Shown here: in pieces, positions 34,598-46,240 of the stretch
How the letters are laid out: each line of letters begins with the position of its first letter
How positions within the stretch are numbered: position 1 is the stretch's first letter
NCBI GenBank assembly: GCA_012845835.1
Contig: JABAKD010000021.1
Span: forward strand, 4,898,706-4,962,705
Reading direction: 5' to 3'
Length of the DNA stretch: 64,000 bases
Origin: Undaria pinnatifida
Taxonomy: Eukaryota > Sar > Phaeophyceae > Laminariales > Alariaceae
Made by a program: the position numbers and the translations under genes
The notes under the pieces: generated by a model
Databases searched by the model: none
The model's input: the letters and a program-made list of their open reading frames with translations, nothing else
What the model was told of the DNA's origin: nothing

Positions 34598-37500
34598 GTG
34601 GTCAAGGTGAAAACGATCGGCTGGTCGTGGTTGATGCCGAGAGAAACATGACCACCCTAACTGGCCCGATGATGGTAAACGACATCCAGCCGTGCGGTGC
34701 GGTTAGGCGGTTGGCGAGATCCGACGGCGCGGCGCCAGCTCTGACGTTGTCCGCGCCGGTGGAAGAACGGCGCTCGACTCCGCTTCGTGACTCGTTGCTA
34801 GCCGTCCGCGCGCACCACCCGGAATCTTGCCTGACGATCTGGCCGCCCGCCCCCGAAGATGGGGAGGGAATCGGACCTTTCGATAGCCGCAGCCAAGCGT
34901 TCATCTCCGGAGATGCCGCAGGAAGTTCCGCACGAGGGGCCGCGGGAAGAGCCGCGACAGAGGCCGAGGCAGAATCCCTGGCCCTCAGCGACTCGGATGT
35001 AGATCACCCACAGATTCAACAGGCGGAGAAAGGGTTGGAAAACGGGGGTGTGTCACACCCACTTCAAGCCGGGAAAGGGTCGGCAAATGGGGAGCGGGAG
35101 GGATTAGGTCCACTGCTGTGGGAGCCGTGGTGCGCCGCGACGGGCGCGCGGCTGATCTTTGGCGCCCGATACCCGGCACATCCCGGCGGCGGTGAAACCT
35201 GTGAAACCTACGCAGGCGACCGGGATTTACCGATTGACCCCGGGCTTTTGTGGCGAGGCCCTATCACCGCAGGGTTGATGACGAGACCACAGGAAACTGA
35301 CCCAACCGAGTCCAGCTCCGGCTCCGCGTTTGCCCCCTTTCCACCCGCAAATGGATTTCCGGCTTTGCAGGGATTTTCCCTGCGGGTGGCGGGGGGCGCT
35401 GCCTGGTCCGAGGGGGAGGGGTTCAGTCACGAACATGGTTTGGGTTCGGTCGCGGTCTCTAGCGCGGCAGCGAGCATCCTCAGCCGCGCGCAAGAGTTAC
35501 GGCTGGCCCGGGTGATAACTCCCGCGGCGGCTGCCCGCGCGTGCCATCTCCTTGCGGACGGGGCTTCCGCTCCAGCGCTCGAACTTTGCGCGTACGACGC
35601 GGAGCGTTTTCCGGGGAGCGCGGCGTTTCTGGAAGGGCGGGCGGCTGATGGTCGGGGCCTACTGCTGGTTGCGGTTGCAACACCATCTTTGTCACTGTTA
35701 TCGTCGTCATCGTCGGTAGCGAGTGGTGGTCGAGGAGGCGGAGGAATTCTTAGCGGCGGGGAGGAAGGTCTAGCGATGGTCTGCTTCCCCCATTCCGACC
35801 CCCTCCTCCACCGCCACCGCCGCTGTCGCCCTTCTTATAGCTGCCACCGGAACGGAGAACAGCCGGGATGCGGTGCGGAAGAATCGGACGCGCCATCGGG
35901 GGGTGGGAGAACGATCTGGAGTGTGACGCTGTTTCGGCGGCCGACGGAGTTCTCGGAGGAGGCGGTCTCCGCGCTGCTTGGGGAGGGGGACTGCCCCGCG
36001 CGCCGCGATGGCGGGCGAAGCTTACCGTTGCACCAGCCCTTCACGCCGTCGAAGGAACAACGACCCGGTACTACTGCAGCGAGAAGCACCTTGCGCGGGC
36101 GCGAGTCCGACGCGGCGGCGGCAATAACTGTGGGTGCCCGGAAGCGTACGCTCGACTGCGAAACGGACGCGGGCGCCGCTACCGCCGCTGCTTCTATGGC
36201 ATCTCTTCCTGTGTACACCTCTGCGTCCCTGCGTACCGAGGCGTCTTTCCTCGTGGGTGGATACACCGACCGGCCGCACCGTGCGTTGGTCACAGACGGG
36301 GACTCATTCCTCGTGACGTCGGGTGCTCCTTCGAGGAAGAGCAAGAGGCTTAGGTCATCGAATGAGAGTAGCCCTGACGGTGGAGACGAACGGGCAGGGG
36401 GTCGGACGCCTTTGGGCAGAAAAAAAACGCAAAAGCGAGGCGGGGGAAAGGTCGCCGACCAGGGAGATCCGGAGGCAGCGCCGGAAATCGTGGCCGCGTC
36501 TGCCGCGGCAACGGCGGCCGACGCGGCAGAACCCCTGAACGTCGCCATGGACGCATGGGCTGCTCGAGCTGATCACGCCGAACAGCGTTGCAACATTCGC
36601 CAACGCAAAGGACGAAAGCGCCAACGCGGGGGTGGCTGTGCCGTCGTCAGCGACGAAACTCGCACCCAGCCGCCGCGCATTCCTCCTGCGTGGGATTCGG
36701 CCACGTTGGCCGCCACGGCGGGGGCTGGTGCAGGGGGCGGGGACGACACGGACGCCTTCACGATCGCTGGCGCGCTTTACGGCTCCTACGGGTACTGGGA
36801 AGGCCCTGATGGGCGTCGCTCATGGGCGGAAGAGTTTCTACTCCCTGGTGCCCCCCGGCAGGACAGAGAGACGTGCAAGGGCGCGTTCGGCACAGCCGGA
36901 GCGCCAGCCGTAGCTGCGTCCGCGTCGATCGACGGTGGCTCCGACCAAGGGAGAGCAGCGTCCAGGAAGAACAATGGTGGCGGCGGTAGCAGCAGCAGTG
37001 GGCGCGACGGGGGAACAGAATCCACCTTGCAAGGCCAAAGCCAACGGCAAGGACACAGAGGAGGGCAAGGGGGCGCGGTCGCGGTAGCAGCAGCCCCTTT
37101 CAGACGCACTCTCTCCACAGCCGAAGAAGCCCTGGAGAACGCCGGCCACCAGCAGCGAGCACGGGTGAAAGAACGCCGCCTGGTCGCTAGGGAACAGCGC
37201 GCCCGCATGGACCGGCCGCGCCCCCGCCCCCGCGCCCACGGTGGCAGCGCGCTGGCGCGGTCCACGTCCGTTAGAGGTGGTAACTCCGGTGGCGGTGGGG
37301 GCGGCGGCGGTTCGGCCCATGGAATGAGTGGGGGCGGTGGTGGTGGCGGAGGCGGTGTTGGCGCAGGGGGAGGTGGAAATCAAGGATTTCGTCGGAGGAA
37401 TTCGGCTGCCCCGCCGCCGTCGCTCGGCGCTGCGGGGCGCTCCGTGTCGGGGTCTAAGCTGTTCCGCGGAAGCGTCATCCTTGGTCGGTCCGTAGCGGGC

Positions 37501-38224
37501 GCCACCCGCGGCGGCGGCGACGCGACATCCTCTTCGGCGGCAAATGATCTGCGGGTGCGACAGCAAGGTGGACGCGGTGGTCGTGGCCGCGGAATCAACA
37601 GCGGTGGCGACGAGGGCAGCGGGGACGGCGGCGGCGGCAGCGGTGGCAGAAACGGCGCCGGCAGTAGTGCACGAGTGTTACCGTCACCCTCATCTTCTGC
37701 ACCAGCAGCTGCAGCTGCAGGGACGCCTCGTCATTTTGGTGGAAACAACGGCGATGCTGCTGTGATAAGTGGCCGGGTGGGGGCCACCACCAGCAGCGGT
37801 GGCGGCCATAACGGCGAACCGCAGCCACAGCCGCAGCAATCGGTACCCTCGACAGCGGGGAGGCTTGCCAACGCGAAAGCCGACGCTTCCGGCGGCCGAG
37901 CCAGACGAGCCATATTTCAAGACGCTCCTGTGACGGCTGCAGGTCCTGCAACAGCTGCAGCGGCAGCCGCAGGTGCCGACCCACACCGGTATGATGCAGG
38001 CAGGGGCAGTGGCGGTGGCACTGCCGCTGGCATAAACGCGGGAGAACCATCGCTACCGTCGCCGCCGAAAACAGCGTCGGCGGTGGCGGTGGCGGGCCGT
38101 GCGCGTGGCACGGGCAGTCTTGGAGCTGCAGGCATGCCGGCGATCACAGGGAAAGGAATCGGCGGCGCAGTAACGGGTGGGGGCCGTGGAGTGTCCGCGA
38201 GCGGGGGCGGACTCGGCGTGGGAG
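34598..38224 (+). CDS. Unknown multi-exon protein, exon 3 (about residues 489-1697)
   Basis: This is one uninterrupted frame of 3627 bases, by far the longest in the window, from a phase-1 acceptor (CCGCGCAG) to a phase-1 donor (GGGAG then GTGAGG at 38225). It opens with an ordered region (ENDRLVVVDAERNMTTLTGP, then NDIQPCGAVRRLARS, LWEPWCAATGARLIFGARYP, and LSRAQELRLARVITPAAAAR with ACHLLADG, up to about 35700). After that come Ser/Gly-rich linkers, an island YGSYGYWEGPDGRRSWAEEF (about 36778), and three basic patches that could be nuclear signals (SRKSKRLRSS, GRKKTQKRGGGK, RQRKGRKRQRGGG). A glutamine/arginine helix follows (ENAGHQQRARVKERRLVARE) and then about 300 residues of Gly/Ala-rich low complexity. 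Long antisense frames are shadows caused by high GC. I recognise no family; a nuclear or RNA-binding scaffold is conceivable from composition only. Confidence 0.65.
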
Positions 38225-38860
38225 GTGAGGTTTTGCAACCTTCGCGGGGGGTTTGTTTTATACTTTTTTCCAACAACGTCAGCTGTGAGTTCGACAATTT
38301 TAGGGTCGATACTCGTCTTTGCCAGCTGCATATTTTTTGGCCGGGGATTTTCAAGGGACATGACTCGACCCGCGGGTCAGCTTAGGAGTTTTTTAAAAAT
38401 ATCTGGGCTCGAGTAGAGTCGGGTCAGGAGATGTCCGAGGTTTTACGGGTGGAGTCAGGTCGGTAGGGGAGGCTTTCAAAAGGAGAATCGAGTCGAGTCA
38501 CGCTGACCCAACCTTTTCCGCGAGAAGTGACCCGACCTGCGAACAAAAAGCGTTTTTTTTTACGTGTGCCTTGCTTTGTTGCGGAGACGTAGGGAAGAAA
38601 GGTTTACGTGTCATGTGCAGAGTACGGGTAGTGTTGAATCTCGGTGGTGGAAGCTTATTTTTTTGCGGTGCGTTTTCGCGAAAGAGTGTTTTCGTGTGTA
38701 CGTTTGTAGCGGAAGATTGCTTTGTGTGTGTTGCTTTTGTAGGAGTATCGCCTATGCGTATTAACTGCTGTGTTATCGGCTCATCTCCACCCCCACCTTC
38801 CTACCTTAACTCCAACCCCAACTCCCACCCCCACTCGGTTATCGGTGCTCATTTTCGTAG
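38225..38860 (+). other. Intron 3 of the unknown gene, carrying a GGGTC repeat
   Basis: It begins GTGAGG and ends with a long C/T-rich tract and TTTTCGTAG. The frame of exon 3 stays open for about 160 bases into it, but that tail is shared repeat DNA (38276-38330), so it is not part of the protein. Confidence 0.6.
38276..38540. mobile_element. GGGTC-family repeat inside intron 3, copy C
   Basis: It starts with the shared block CAACGTCAGCTGTGAGTTCG and the following TAGGGTCGATACTCGTCTTT, as at 21498 and 49227. It continues with GACTCGACCCGCGGGTCAG and GGGTCAGGAG-type motifs. Clear CAGGG ends are not visible. Confidence 0.6.
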
Positions 38861-39075
38861 GGCGGGCAGACACGATGCGACGGGTTATGGAACGCGCCAT
38901 GCTCGCGGCGATTGCTTCCGAGATGGGCCTCGGCGAGACGGACCCGCGTGTAAGGAAGGTGTTCGACAGAGAGAGCCGACTCATGGGGGGGGGTGGGGAG
39001 GGGGCAGGTGCGGGCGGTTACGGCGCGGGGACGGGAGGGGATTCTCCCCGGACTTTTCCGGCCGACGTGGAGTGA
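38861..39075 (+). CDS. Unknown multi-exon protein, last exon (about residues 1697-1768)
   Basis: The acceptor TTTTCGTAG is preceded by about 60 bases of C/T-rich sequence. The first two bases complete the split Gly codon of exon 3, and the frame continues RADTMRRVMERAMLAAIASE, MGLGETDPRVRKVFDRESRL, a Gly-rich stretch and a TGA at 39073-39075. The helix-like start and the exact phase match make this the likely C-terminus. The four exons sum to 5307 bases, that is 1768 codons plus stop. Confidence 0.6.
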
Positions 39076-39079
39076 CGCA

Positions 39080-39600
39080 CTCCGTAAATTAGAGATAGCG
39101 GTATGGTTCGAAGGTTCTCTTTGGGGCTGCAGAGGGGGGGAAACGTCTGGATCAATGAGGATTGCATCGTTCCCCACTCCAGCAACTCCCTCCAGTTGGA
39201 GTGATGCACCTCGTAAAGTAACCATTTCGGAGCTTCAGCGTGGAAAACGTGTCGGAAAAAAAAAGTGGCGGTTACAGCGTAGACGATACCATGCAACCCG
39301 GGACTGCTGGGGCAAGGTGTCATAGATTGAAGCACCCGAATTACAACGCAAGGGGGCGCGCGCGACACCGCACGCTGCGTGATACTACTTGTGCGGAGAG
39401 CTCACTCCATAGAGGACCACACTTGTCTTTTGTTTCGTCGCTGTCTCTGGGGTCCAGAGGGGCTAACACCGCACACTTGATGCATGCAGCAGTAGACGTC
39501 AGGTACCAGGTACCTGGGATATTGCTTGTTTTCGTCGTACCCGGAGCTGATGCAAACGCCCCGGCGGCGACGGAAATAGTGTGATTCTGTTTTGTGGTTC
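39080..39600. other. Downstream flank, no gene
   Basis: 'AGTGACGCACTCCGTAAATT' and 'AGTGATGCACCTCGTAAAGT' (39070 and 39200) suggest a 130-bp duplication. Nothing else is seen. Confidence 0.4.
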
Positions 39601-39609
39601 GTGATTCGG

Positions 39610-39965
39610 CGGGTGCACGCGGAACACGCCACCGGGGGTGGTTGCGTTTGTCCCCCCGGGTTTAGGTTGCGCGGCGGGGGTTGGATGCGTTTGACTCCTT
39701 GCGTTTTGGCAGCAGGGCCGGGGATGGGTGCGTTTGTGTCCCCGGGGTTCGGTTGCAGGGCCGGAGATGGGCACGGTTTTGTCCCCGGGTTTTGGGTGCA
39801 GGATCGGGGATGGAGCGTTGTTGTCCCCGGGTTTTGGTTGCAAAGACGGGGATGGGTGCGTTTTCGTTCCCGGGTTTTGGTTGCGAAGACGGGGATGGGT
39901 GCGCTCGTGTCCCGGATTTTGGTTGCAGAGCCGGGGATGGGTGCGTTTACGTCCCTGTATGTTGG
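39610..39965 (-). repeat. 42-bp minisatellite with an open minus frame
   Basis: About eight units of GGGGATGGGTGCGTTT.TGTC and CCCGGGTTTTGGTTGC.GAG stand in tandem. Because the unit is 42 bp, the minus frame 39499-40356 repeats every 14 residues (KRTHPRLCNQNPGH, with variants such as TKTHPSPSLQPKPG). The frame starts well upstream (40356) with unrelated sequence. I cannot decide whether it is expressed; the amino-acid changes between units are not obviously conservative. Confidence 0.85.
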
Positions 39966-39969
39966 TTAT

Positions 39970-40890
39970 TTTCCCGTGTGGACCATTTTGGGGCCATGTA
40001 TAGTCTGGCGATACAACAAATGGGAACGGTGTCTTTAACATGTGTGTTTTCATAGTGTGCGTGTGCCGCATACGATTGTCCATGCTACGCGCGTGCCGCA
40101 CAACTACATCCGTACATTGGAGGCGAAGCCTAAACCAGGACGGGTCTGCAAATATAGGTTTGCACATCCTCACCCTGCTTACGCTTGCCACCCTGATTTC
40201 ATCCAGAACTAAGCCCTCCACATTCATGCTTGGGGGTATAATTAGCCGCCGGCAGGGCCTGCCAACACACCCTGATCCACGCTGACCTGGAGCACCAAAA
40301 TGGAGGGTTTCTACCAAAAGGCCACAGCCAAAAGCAAAATACACTAAAGCCAGCATACGCTGAAGGGTGTACAGAGTTTTATTTCACACGGACCCGTCTT
40401 GCGTTTAACCGGCGCCTGCATTGACGTCCGCCATTTAAAAGGGGCATCCAGTAACCTAGCATCCCCGCGCCGCGTCGTGTGGCTGATGCTGTAATCGGCA
40501 TGTTTATTCGCCATTATTTTTCAGTCGCCCCCCCAAAAGTCCGCTATTGATATGCCAACCTCCATCAAACGCATGCTTTGTTCCCAACCAGTCCCGTTCT
40601 GGTCTTGTCCATACCAAAGCTCAAGCCGCATTGAGTTCGCAAGACTCTTTGATTTGACGATTATGCGCTTTTGATGGTACCCGGAGCAACATCAAGCAAT
40701 CATCAACTTAGCCATATATCGTATCACAACTTCATCTCAAAATCGAAAACACCCATCCGACGCCAGGCATGGTTGCCATCATTTGCCAGTCTCACATGAC
40801 CAGTACCACCCCGCTCAGAGCTATGCCCTGATGTTGGTTATGCACCGCTGGGCACAAGGATTCACAATCACACTTTATTGGGCCGTTTTC
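39970..40890. other. No recognisable gene
   Basis: No repeat or coding pattern was found beyond the upstream part of the 285-codon minus frame. Confidence 0.4.
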
Positions 40891-40894
40891 AATG

Positions 40895-40985
40895 GGGGGG
40901 GGATGGGGGGTGTACTCAGTTTGTGCATGGCTGTAGTCGTATGACCATAGACCGTCGCATCCCTACTATGCCGGAACGGAGCACG
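40895..40985 (-). mobile_element. LINE 3'-end fragment
   Basis: GTACTCAG.TTGTGCATGGC, GTATGACCATAGACC and CGGAACGGAGCACG are a diverged LINE 3' terminus, again directly after G runs (GGGGGGGGATGGGGGG). Confidence 0.6.
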
Positions 40986-41105
40986 TCGGGTTTTCACCAA
41001 CCATGCAGACATTGCTTGCACTAATCGCGAAGCGCCGTTAGGTGTTCGGCGAGTCGCAGAAAGGGTGAGCTGCATCCTTCCAAGAACCGCTCGTAAGACG
41101 GACTT
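40985..41105 (-). repeat. ~110-bp block shared with 59225-59335
   Basis: CATGCAGACATTGCTTG, GGGTGAGCTGCATCC and CAAGA.CCGC match the later copy with similar spacing. It follows a LINE tail here but not there. Confidence 0.6.
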
Positions 41106-41539
41106 TAGCACCTTGTGACTACTTTCTTGCTTATGGATGACAGCGCCAATGAGTTATAATTTGTTTTCTGGTGTGGCCACCCCAGAGACAGCAATGGGTA
41201 TTACTATGCAACTGCCTTGTGGGTGCCTTACGACACTCACACTACGTGAGGCGATCATTTCCCTTGTTGTGCAGGGTTAGGGTTCTCCACCCCGCACAAT
41301 ACGATCTATCTCGATAGCCATCACGGTGACCGCCAAAAAAATACAAAGAACGGTACGCTGGTTGTCTAGCTCACGCAGGGAAGGGCATGTTTTAAAGCGT
41401 CGTTGCCAATCAACGCCATCCCCAACATACATATAATGTTTTACAGCGTCGGTGCCAACCGAGGCCAACTATGACATATACAGTTTAAGGAGGAGGGGGG
41501 GTATAAGAAGCTACGGCTGCGTGCAAGCTTTCACTCAAA

Positions 41540-41895
41540 CCCCCAAGTTAAATCTCCAAGTTATCTTCCAAAAATCACGCACAAACCGTGGTGAAAAAGC
41601 CCTGTACGAAACCAACATGATCTTGTTTCATTTGCCGGCGAGGTTCTTACAGCACCCAGTATTCGGGAAAACTAAGAAACGACAACATACTTACTTCTAG
41701 ACAACTGCGAGCATCTATCTTATGCTAATGGTGTGCTTGCAGCCCCCAGTTTTCGCGAAAAAGTGAGCACAAAACGGTACCACTGAAGAAAAAAGCGCCG
41801 CATTGAACATTTACTATCTGCTGTGGTACATACAGAACCAAGCGTTTGCGCAAAAATCAGCGCAAAACAACTGCAAACGAAAAAATGCCGCCCAG
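41540..41895 (+). repeat. Degenerate tandem repeat, ~105-bp unit, three copies
   Basis: CACCCAGTATTCGGGAAAA, CCCCCAGTTTTCGCGAAAAA and AACCAAGCGTTTGCGCAAAA recur at about 41655, 41745 and 41835, with shared flanks (agcacaaaacgg / gcgcaaaacaac). Confidence 0.55.
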
Positions 41896-41939
41896 CGCAG
41901 TGCTATGATGAGGAGCCCTGACACAGACGCAGGTAACTC

Positions 41940-42650
41940 CTTGCAGGTCTCTCTAATATAAATATAAGGTCTTCACTCACTTGTTTATCCTTAGAGAAGC
42001 TCTTTGTATTATTATTTATTCCTTGTATCATAAAGAAAGCAATAAGCGCTAAGCTGCCAACCCGTGCAGCAATTGCACCATCCTCTTTTTCCTATACGCA
42101 CACGCCTTCAAAGGTATGTGAAACCCGTGTATCCCATATCCATACCCAACATTTTGGATCCTAAGCCTTTGCTAGGCAGTCAGGGCAAGACCATAACACT
42201 AGCCCACCCTGATACACAGTATAAACAGATATATGGCAGATTGCACCGATTTCACGGTCTAAAACATGAAACGAAGATCCGGCACTTCAAAGCCCACTCC
42301 AACACCTCAACTCTGTTGGGTTACAAAGTCCCAAGAAATAGGCTGAAGCACAAAGAACAACGAAGACGGAGAACGGGAGACGGGAAACGGAATACAGAGA
42401 ACCCTGTGGCCACGGCGGAATCGACAGGCGCGAGAGCTTTCACCTTGGTCAGATTGAGGAGGGAAATGGGAACCAAGGAAACAAAAGGAAAAACGAAAAC
42501 CCATTGACGCAAAAGCGATTACCTGCACCAGAGAGACGCGGGTGAGCAACGAGAAAAATGCGATTAACGCCGGGGTCGAGTAAGAGGTAGGTAAAAATGT
42601 CGCCTAAAAACCCTGAGCGGCCGCAAAAGCATACAAGAAATCTGCGAGCG
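41940..42650. other. Unassigned; possible LTR at the start
   Basis: AATATAAATATAAGGTC (about 41956-41972), T-rich sequence and an A-rich tail before ACCCGTGCA (42060) would suit the end of an LTR in plus orientation. No partner copy was found. The 147-codon plus frame at 42064-42507 is unrecognised. Confidence 0.3.
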
Positions 42651-42654
42651 AAAT

Positions 42655-43500
42655 TTACTCATGCGTGGAATGGACATGCGGGGACGACGTCGAAACAGGG
42701 CGTCGAAATAACGGAACACTCTGTATGAAAAGTACGAGGAAACCCAGAAAAACGAATACCCCCTGGAGACACAGAACCCAAACGCCGGACAACAGGATTG
42801 AAACGCTCGAACGCGGTGGTGGCGTGAACGTAACCACGCCCACGCCTCGAGACTCATCTACGTCATTTTGAATCCTGTATTCAAGTGAGCTACCACGACG
42901 GACGAAGGCACCAAGAACCTTGAATCCCTCACCTCGAAGTCGCGTAACGAGCCGGAGAGAGCGGAAGCTTGATCGGCCACGGGAACGCACAAGACTCTCC
43001 CCGTCGGTAGTGATATGAGCCCTGATTTTCCTTATCAACCACAAACCGTCGGCCTCGTTCGGGAGCACCGTAGTGCCGCAGTGACGGAGCCAGTCAGCGC
43101 GCGGCACACAACCGTAGCGGCGTGCCAAAACTCGCTCGCCGTGTGAGCGCGGGAAGAGTCTCGTTGTGCAGCACCAACGCGCATCGTATGTTATATAGGC
43201 GGTTGGTTCTACGGTGCTGGTTTGGAGGGCCAGCCCGATAGCGCAAAAAATGTTGTCGTGAGATCTGGAGGTCCATCTCCCGTTCCCATGATGGGCGAGA
43301 GGGCCCAGTCCAACACGCCTCGTACATCACCGCGATGACTCCACTCCGACCCCGAATCGAATGATGGCCGGTGATCATTTCCACCTCGAGCGGCTGGAGG
43401 GGCACTGACACGTCGTTCTGAGTGACGTGATATGGGGGGGGGGCGGGGTTCTTGGTGAAACCGTTGAGCACGTTTTGCGTCAAACCATCCGGAAGGCACT
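42655..43500 (-). pseudogene. gypsy chromodomain-like C-terminal region
   Basis: VPLQPLEVEMITGHHSIRGR is followed by YEACWTGPSRPSWEREMDL and then RRYGCVPRADWLRHCGTTVL in a new frame. A W-x-G...SWE motif after the integrase is typical of chromodomains in chromoviruses. The tail to 42655 is unrecognised. Confidence 0.6.
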
Positions 43501-44843
43501 TAGGCATGTCGCCGCGGCCGTGGGGGCCGCGCAGGGCTTGCAGCGCTCGACGAAGGCGCGGCGGTGCGCATCTGTTCCAGGCGTGTCCATGGGGAGACTC
43601 AAACAGAGGAGTTTGTCCCCGATCCGGAGTGTCTCTAGGGAGACAGGGGTCGGCCGCAAGGATCTTGCATGGGCCCGTCCAATAGAGGGAAAATTTGATC
43701 TTGAGCACCTTCGCATCCGTGCCGGCCTTCGACCCATGGCGAATAGTGGAGGCCGTATTATACAGGGAAACCCAATTATCCACAACGAAACTGGGGACCT
43801 GACGAAAAGCGCCCGAAAGGGGTGAGTTTCGTCGTTCGAAACGGAATGCTGTCAAGCATGCATTTGCTCGAAGAATACCGTTGCCGGGCTTTTGGCGGTC
43901 CGATTCCAGGTTGCAATATGCCAATTGTTCGCGGGTTAGACTCTGATGGTTGGCGATCCCGGAACAGTCGAAAATAGTGAGAAGGAGGCGCGGGAGCCTG
44001 CCCATGTGAACCTTGTTGGGGATCAGGCCAGTGGCGACGCTGACCGAATTGTTACAGGCGAATTCCACGCGAGGCAGTTGCGCACCCCAATCATCTTGGC
44101 GCTCGCTGACGACCATAGCCAGCATTTGTGTCGATGTAGGAGTAACACGCTCCACACCACCGTGACTACTCGGGTAACAGGAGTTGGTAGCGATTTTACG
44201 AACACCAAGAAGCTCGTAAGCGGACGTGTGAAAGGTTAGAGCAGATCTGGAAACCGTTATCCGGGGGGACGCTACGCAGGCATCCCCAAAGAGGAATACA
44301 TCTGCTGATAAGAACGTTGGCCGTACCCTCGGCTGCAAATTCAGTGGCAGTGACGGCGAACATGTCCGCGTGGCGGCTGAAACAATCGGTGAAAAGCAAG
44401 ATGTTGGTGTTACCCGGGGGCGTGGCCTGTGGCCCGAAATGGTCCACCTTGACGGCGATTCCCAGTCCCGGACGGAGGGAGCGATCGAGGCGACATGCCA
44501 ACCAACCGTCAATCGCGTTTTTTTCCGCGCTTGGCACTTCTTGGCGCAGCCACCAGCGTGAGCAAACGCTCATTCTTATCCACCAATAGAAACGTTCGAG
44601 CCTGTGGAGTGTACAGGCTGTGTCAAGATGGCAGGAAGCAGTCGATGGACAGGCTTGCGATATATTAAGACGCTTGAGTAAAGGTGCATAATTACGAAGT
44701 GGCTCGTCACCCAAAAGACGCAGAAGTAAAGCCGTGCGTCCCGCCGGCAGTAGGAAGTAGGGGGTCGAGGTTGGATTACGAACAAGGAGGACAATGCCCT
44801 CGTTGAAGTCATGGAGGCGGCCTTTGCCAGCGATTCCCTTCAT
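43500..44843 (-). pseudogene. gypsy integrase
   Basis: The His/Cys zinc finger region is recognisable (CHLDTACTLHRLERFYWW, then VCSRWWLRQEVPSAEKN). The catalytic core shows the first Asp (GIAVKVDHFGPQ), a second aspartate strand (LLFTDCFSRHADMF), DNG (PPDNGFQICSNL) and the Glu-bearing helix (SHGGVERVTP), then VEFACNNSVSVATGLIPNKV. One frameshift near 44.2 kb splits it into the 215- and 472-codon frames. Confidence 0.85.
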
Positions 44844-44844
44844 C

Positions 44845-45465
44845 TCCGAGAGGAAGAGGCGCTGGTGCGAAGGGAAACGCTCTTAAGACTTTGGCGGGCA
44901 AGGCCAACGGCCGGCCGAGACAATTGGCTGGCGGCGTAACACGTAGGCTTTGCCTTTTGCTCCCTTTCTCAGCCGGCGTGCGAATAATGCGCAGCGGAAT
45001 CACCAAAGTGCAACTCGCCAGCAACACCAGGAGCGTTCAAATCGGCCGTAGGAACAAAGGGAGATTCCAACAGGGTCGGGTGCCCGAAAAGTGGAGCGCT
45101 CAAAGGCTCTGCTCGATCGCGGTCGGACAAGATGGGTACCGTCGGGACAGGCGTTGGGACCCGAGATGGGCCCGAGACGGGCGTCACTTGTATCGACGAA
45201 AGCATAAACACGAGCGACGAATGATCTCCAAGTAGGAACAGAAATATCGTAAAATCCTCATACGTGGCCCTGTTCGCGAAAATCTCGAAAATCAGCGGGG
45301 GTCACCGGGGGCCCACCGAAAACGGTGCTATCGCGCCGGGGCACCAGCCCACCCAAGTTAATGCCAGGGACCCGTGTGAACGGGGTGTGTAAGCCGCAGT
45401 CCACGGCAAGGAATACGGCCTCCTCGTTTACACGTGGTGAGGCGGCTACAATCACTGCGGTCGTG
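44845..45465 (-). pseudogene. Spacer between gypsy RNase H and integrase
   Basis: Minus frame 45258-45455 (NEEAVFLAVDCGLHTPFTRV, PGINLGGLVPRRD) and neighbouring frames belong to the polyprotein linker. No enzyme motif. Confidence 0.5.
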
Positions 45466-45469
45466 CTCA

Positions 45470-46240
45470 GTTGCCGACTGCGGCAGACGGGGAGAGGAGG
45501 TCGTCAACAACGTTGGCGCTGCCCCCTCGGTACTCGAGTGTGTAGTCGAACGCTTGGGACACTCGAGCCACCGCTGGACGCGCGCGCTGTGGTCCCCAAG
45601 TTTGCCCGGCATCTTCCAGAGCAGCGTGACCCGAAAAAGTGCGAAACTTCGGGACCCCAACGGTAGCCTCGACGGCGCTTGAACGCCCAAATCGAGCGGA
45701 CTCCAATGTCATTCCGAGTTGAGGGTAGCACGGGACCCAGGATGCAGAAGGGGGGGTCACATTTGGGACCTGTTTTTCGGTGGCTCCAGATCACTCGCGC
45801 GAGTGACCTCCTGTTCCTTTGTTGCGATGTTAGGCTTTCGGGAGATTTTATAGTTTTTGAGATAATGAATCCGAAATGGAATGGTAAGCAACGCTTTGTT
45901 GAAAAAAAGAAAAGCCCAAAATGTTTTTTGTCCAGTGAAGCACAGAGTCGCTCGTGCGAGTGGCTTAAAACCGGTAGGGGAAAAATGGGAGTATGCTAGA
46001 GTATGATAGTACCCTACCGTACCCTTGGTCCCGCCTAACATAGGCGATGGGCCTCATGAGGCCGTCGGGAAGGCTCCTGCTCAATCGCAGAACCAAAGCC
46101 ATCGATGCTTGAGGCGCGGTACACCGGGAAAGGGCGGAAGCCTTCCTCCACAACGTCCCAGTCGGGGAAGACCAGGACCGGTGGAGCGGCGAATTCTGCG
46201 GGCGAGTCACGCACGATGGCTTCCATGGCCGGTGTGAACA
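45470..46240 (-). pseudogene. gypsy RNase H
   Basis: VLVFPDWDVVEEGFRPFPVY is followed by RASSIDGFGSAIEQE where the family usually has a Cys-Asp-Ala-Ser start, so the first catalytic aspartate appears lost. Further pieces (YTLEYRGGSANVVDDLLS) lie in 45467-45760. Confidence 0.75.

Noticed and set aside
34602-38361. Many long minus-strand frames opposite exon 3
   Set aside because: High GC and low stop frequency produce them; they show no ordered sequence and shadow a 3.6-kb plus frame with better composition.
38225-38385. C-terminal extension of exon 3
   Set aside because: This tail is repeat DNA also found at 21498 and 49227, and a better phase-matched donor lies at its start.
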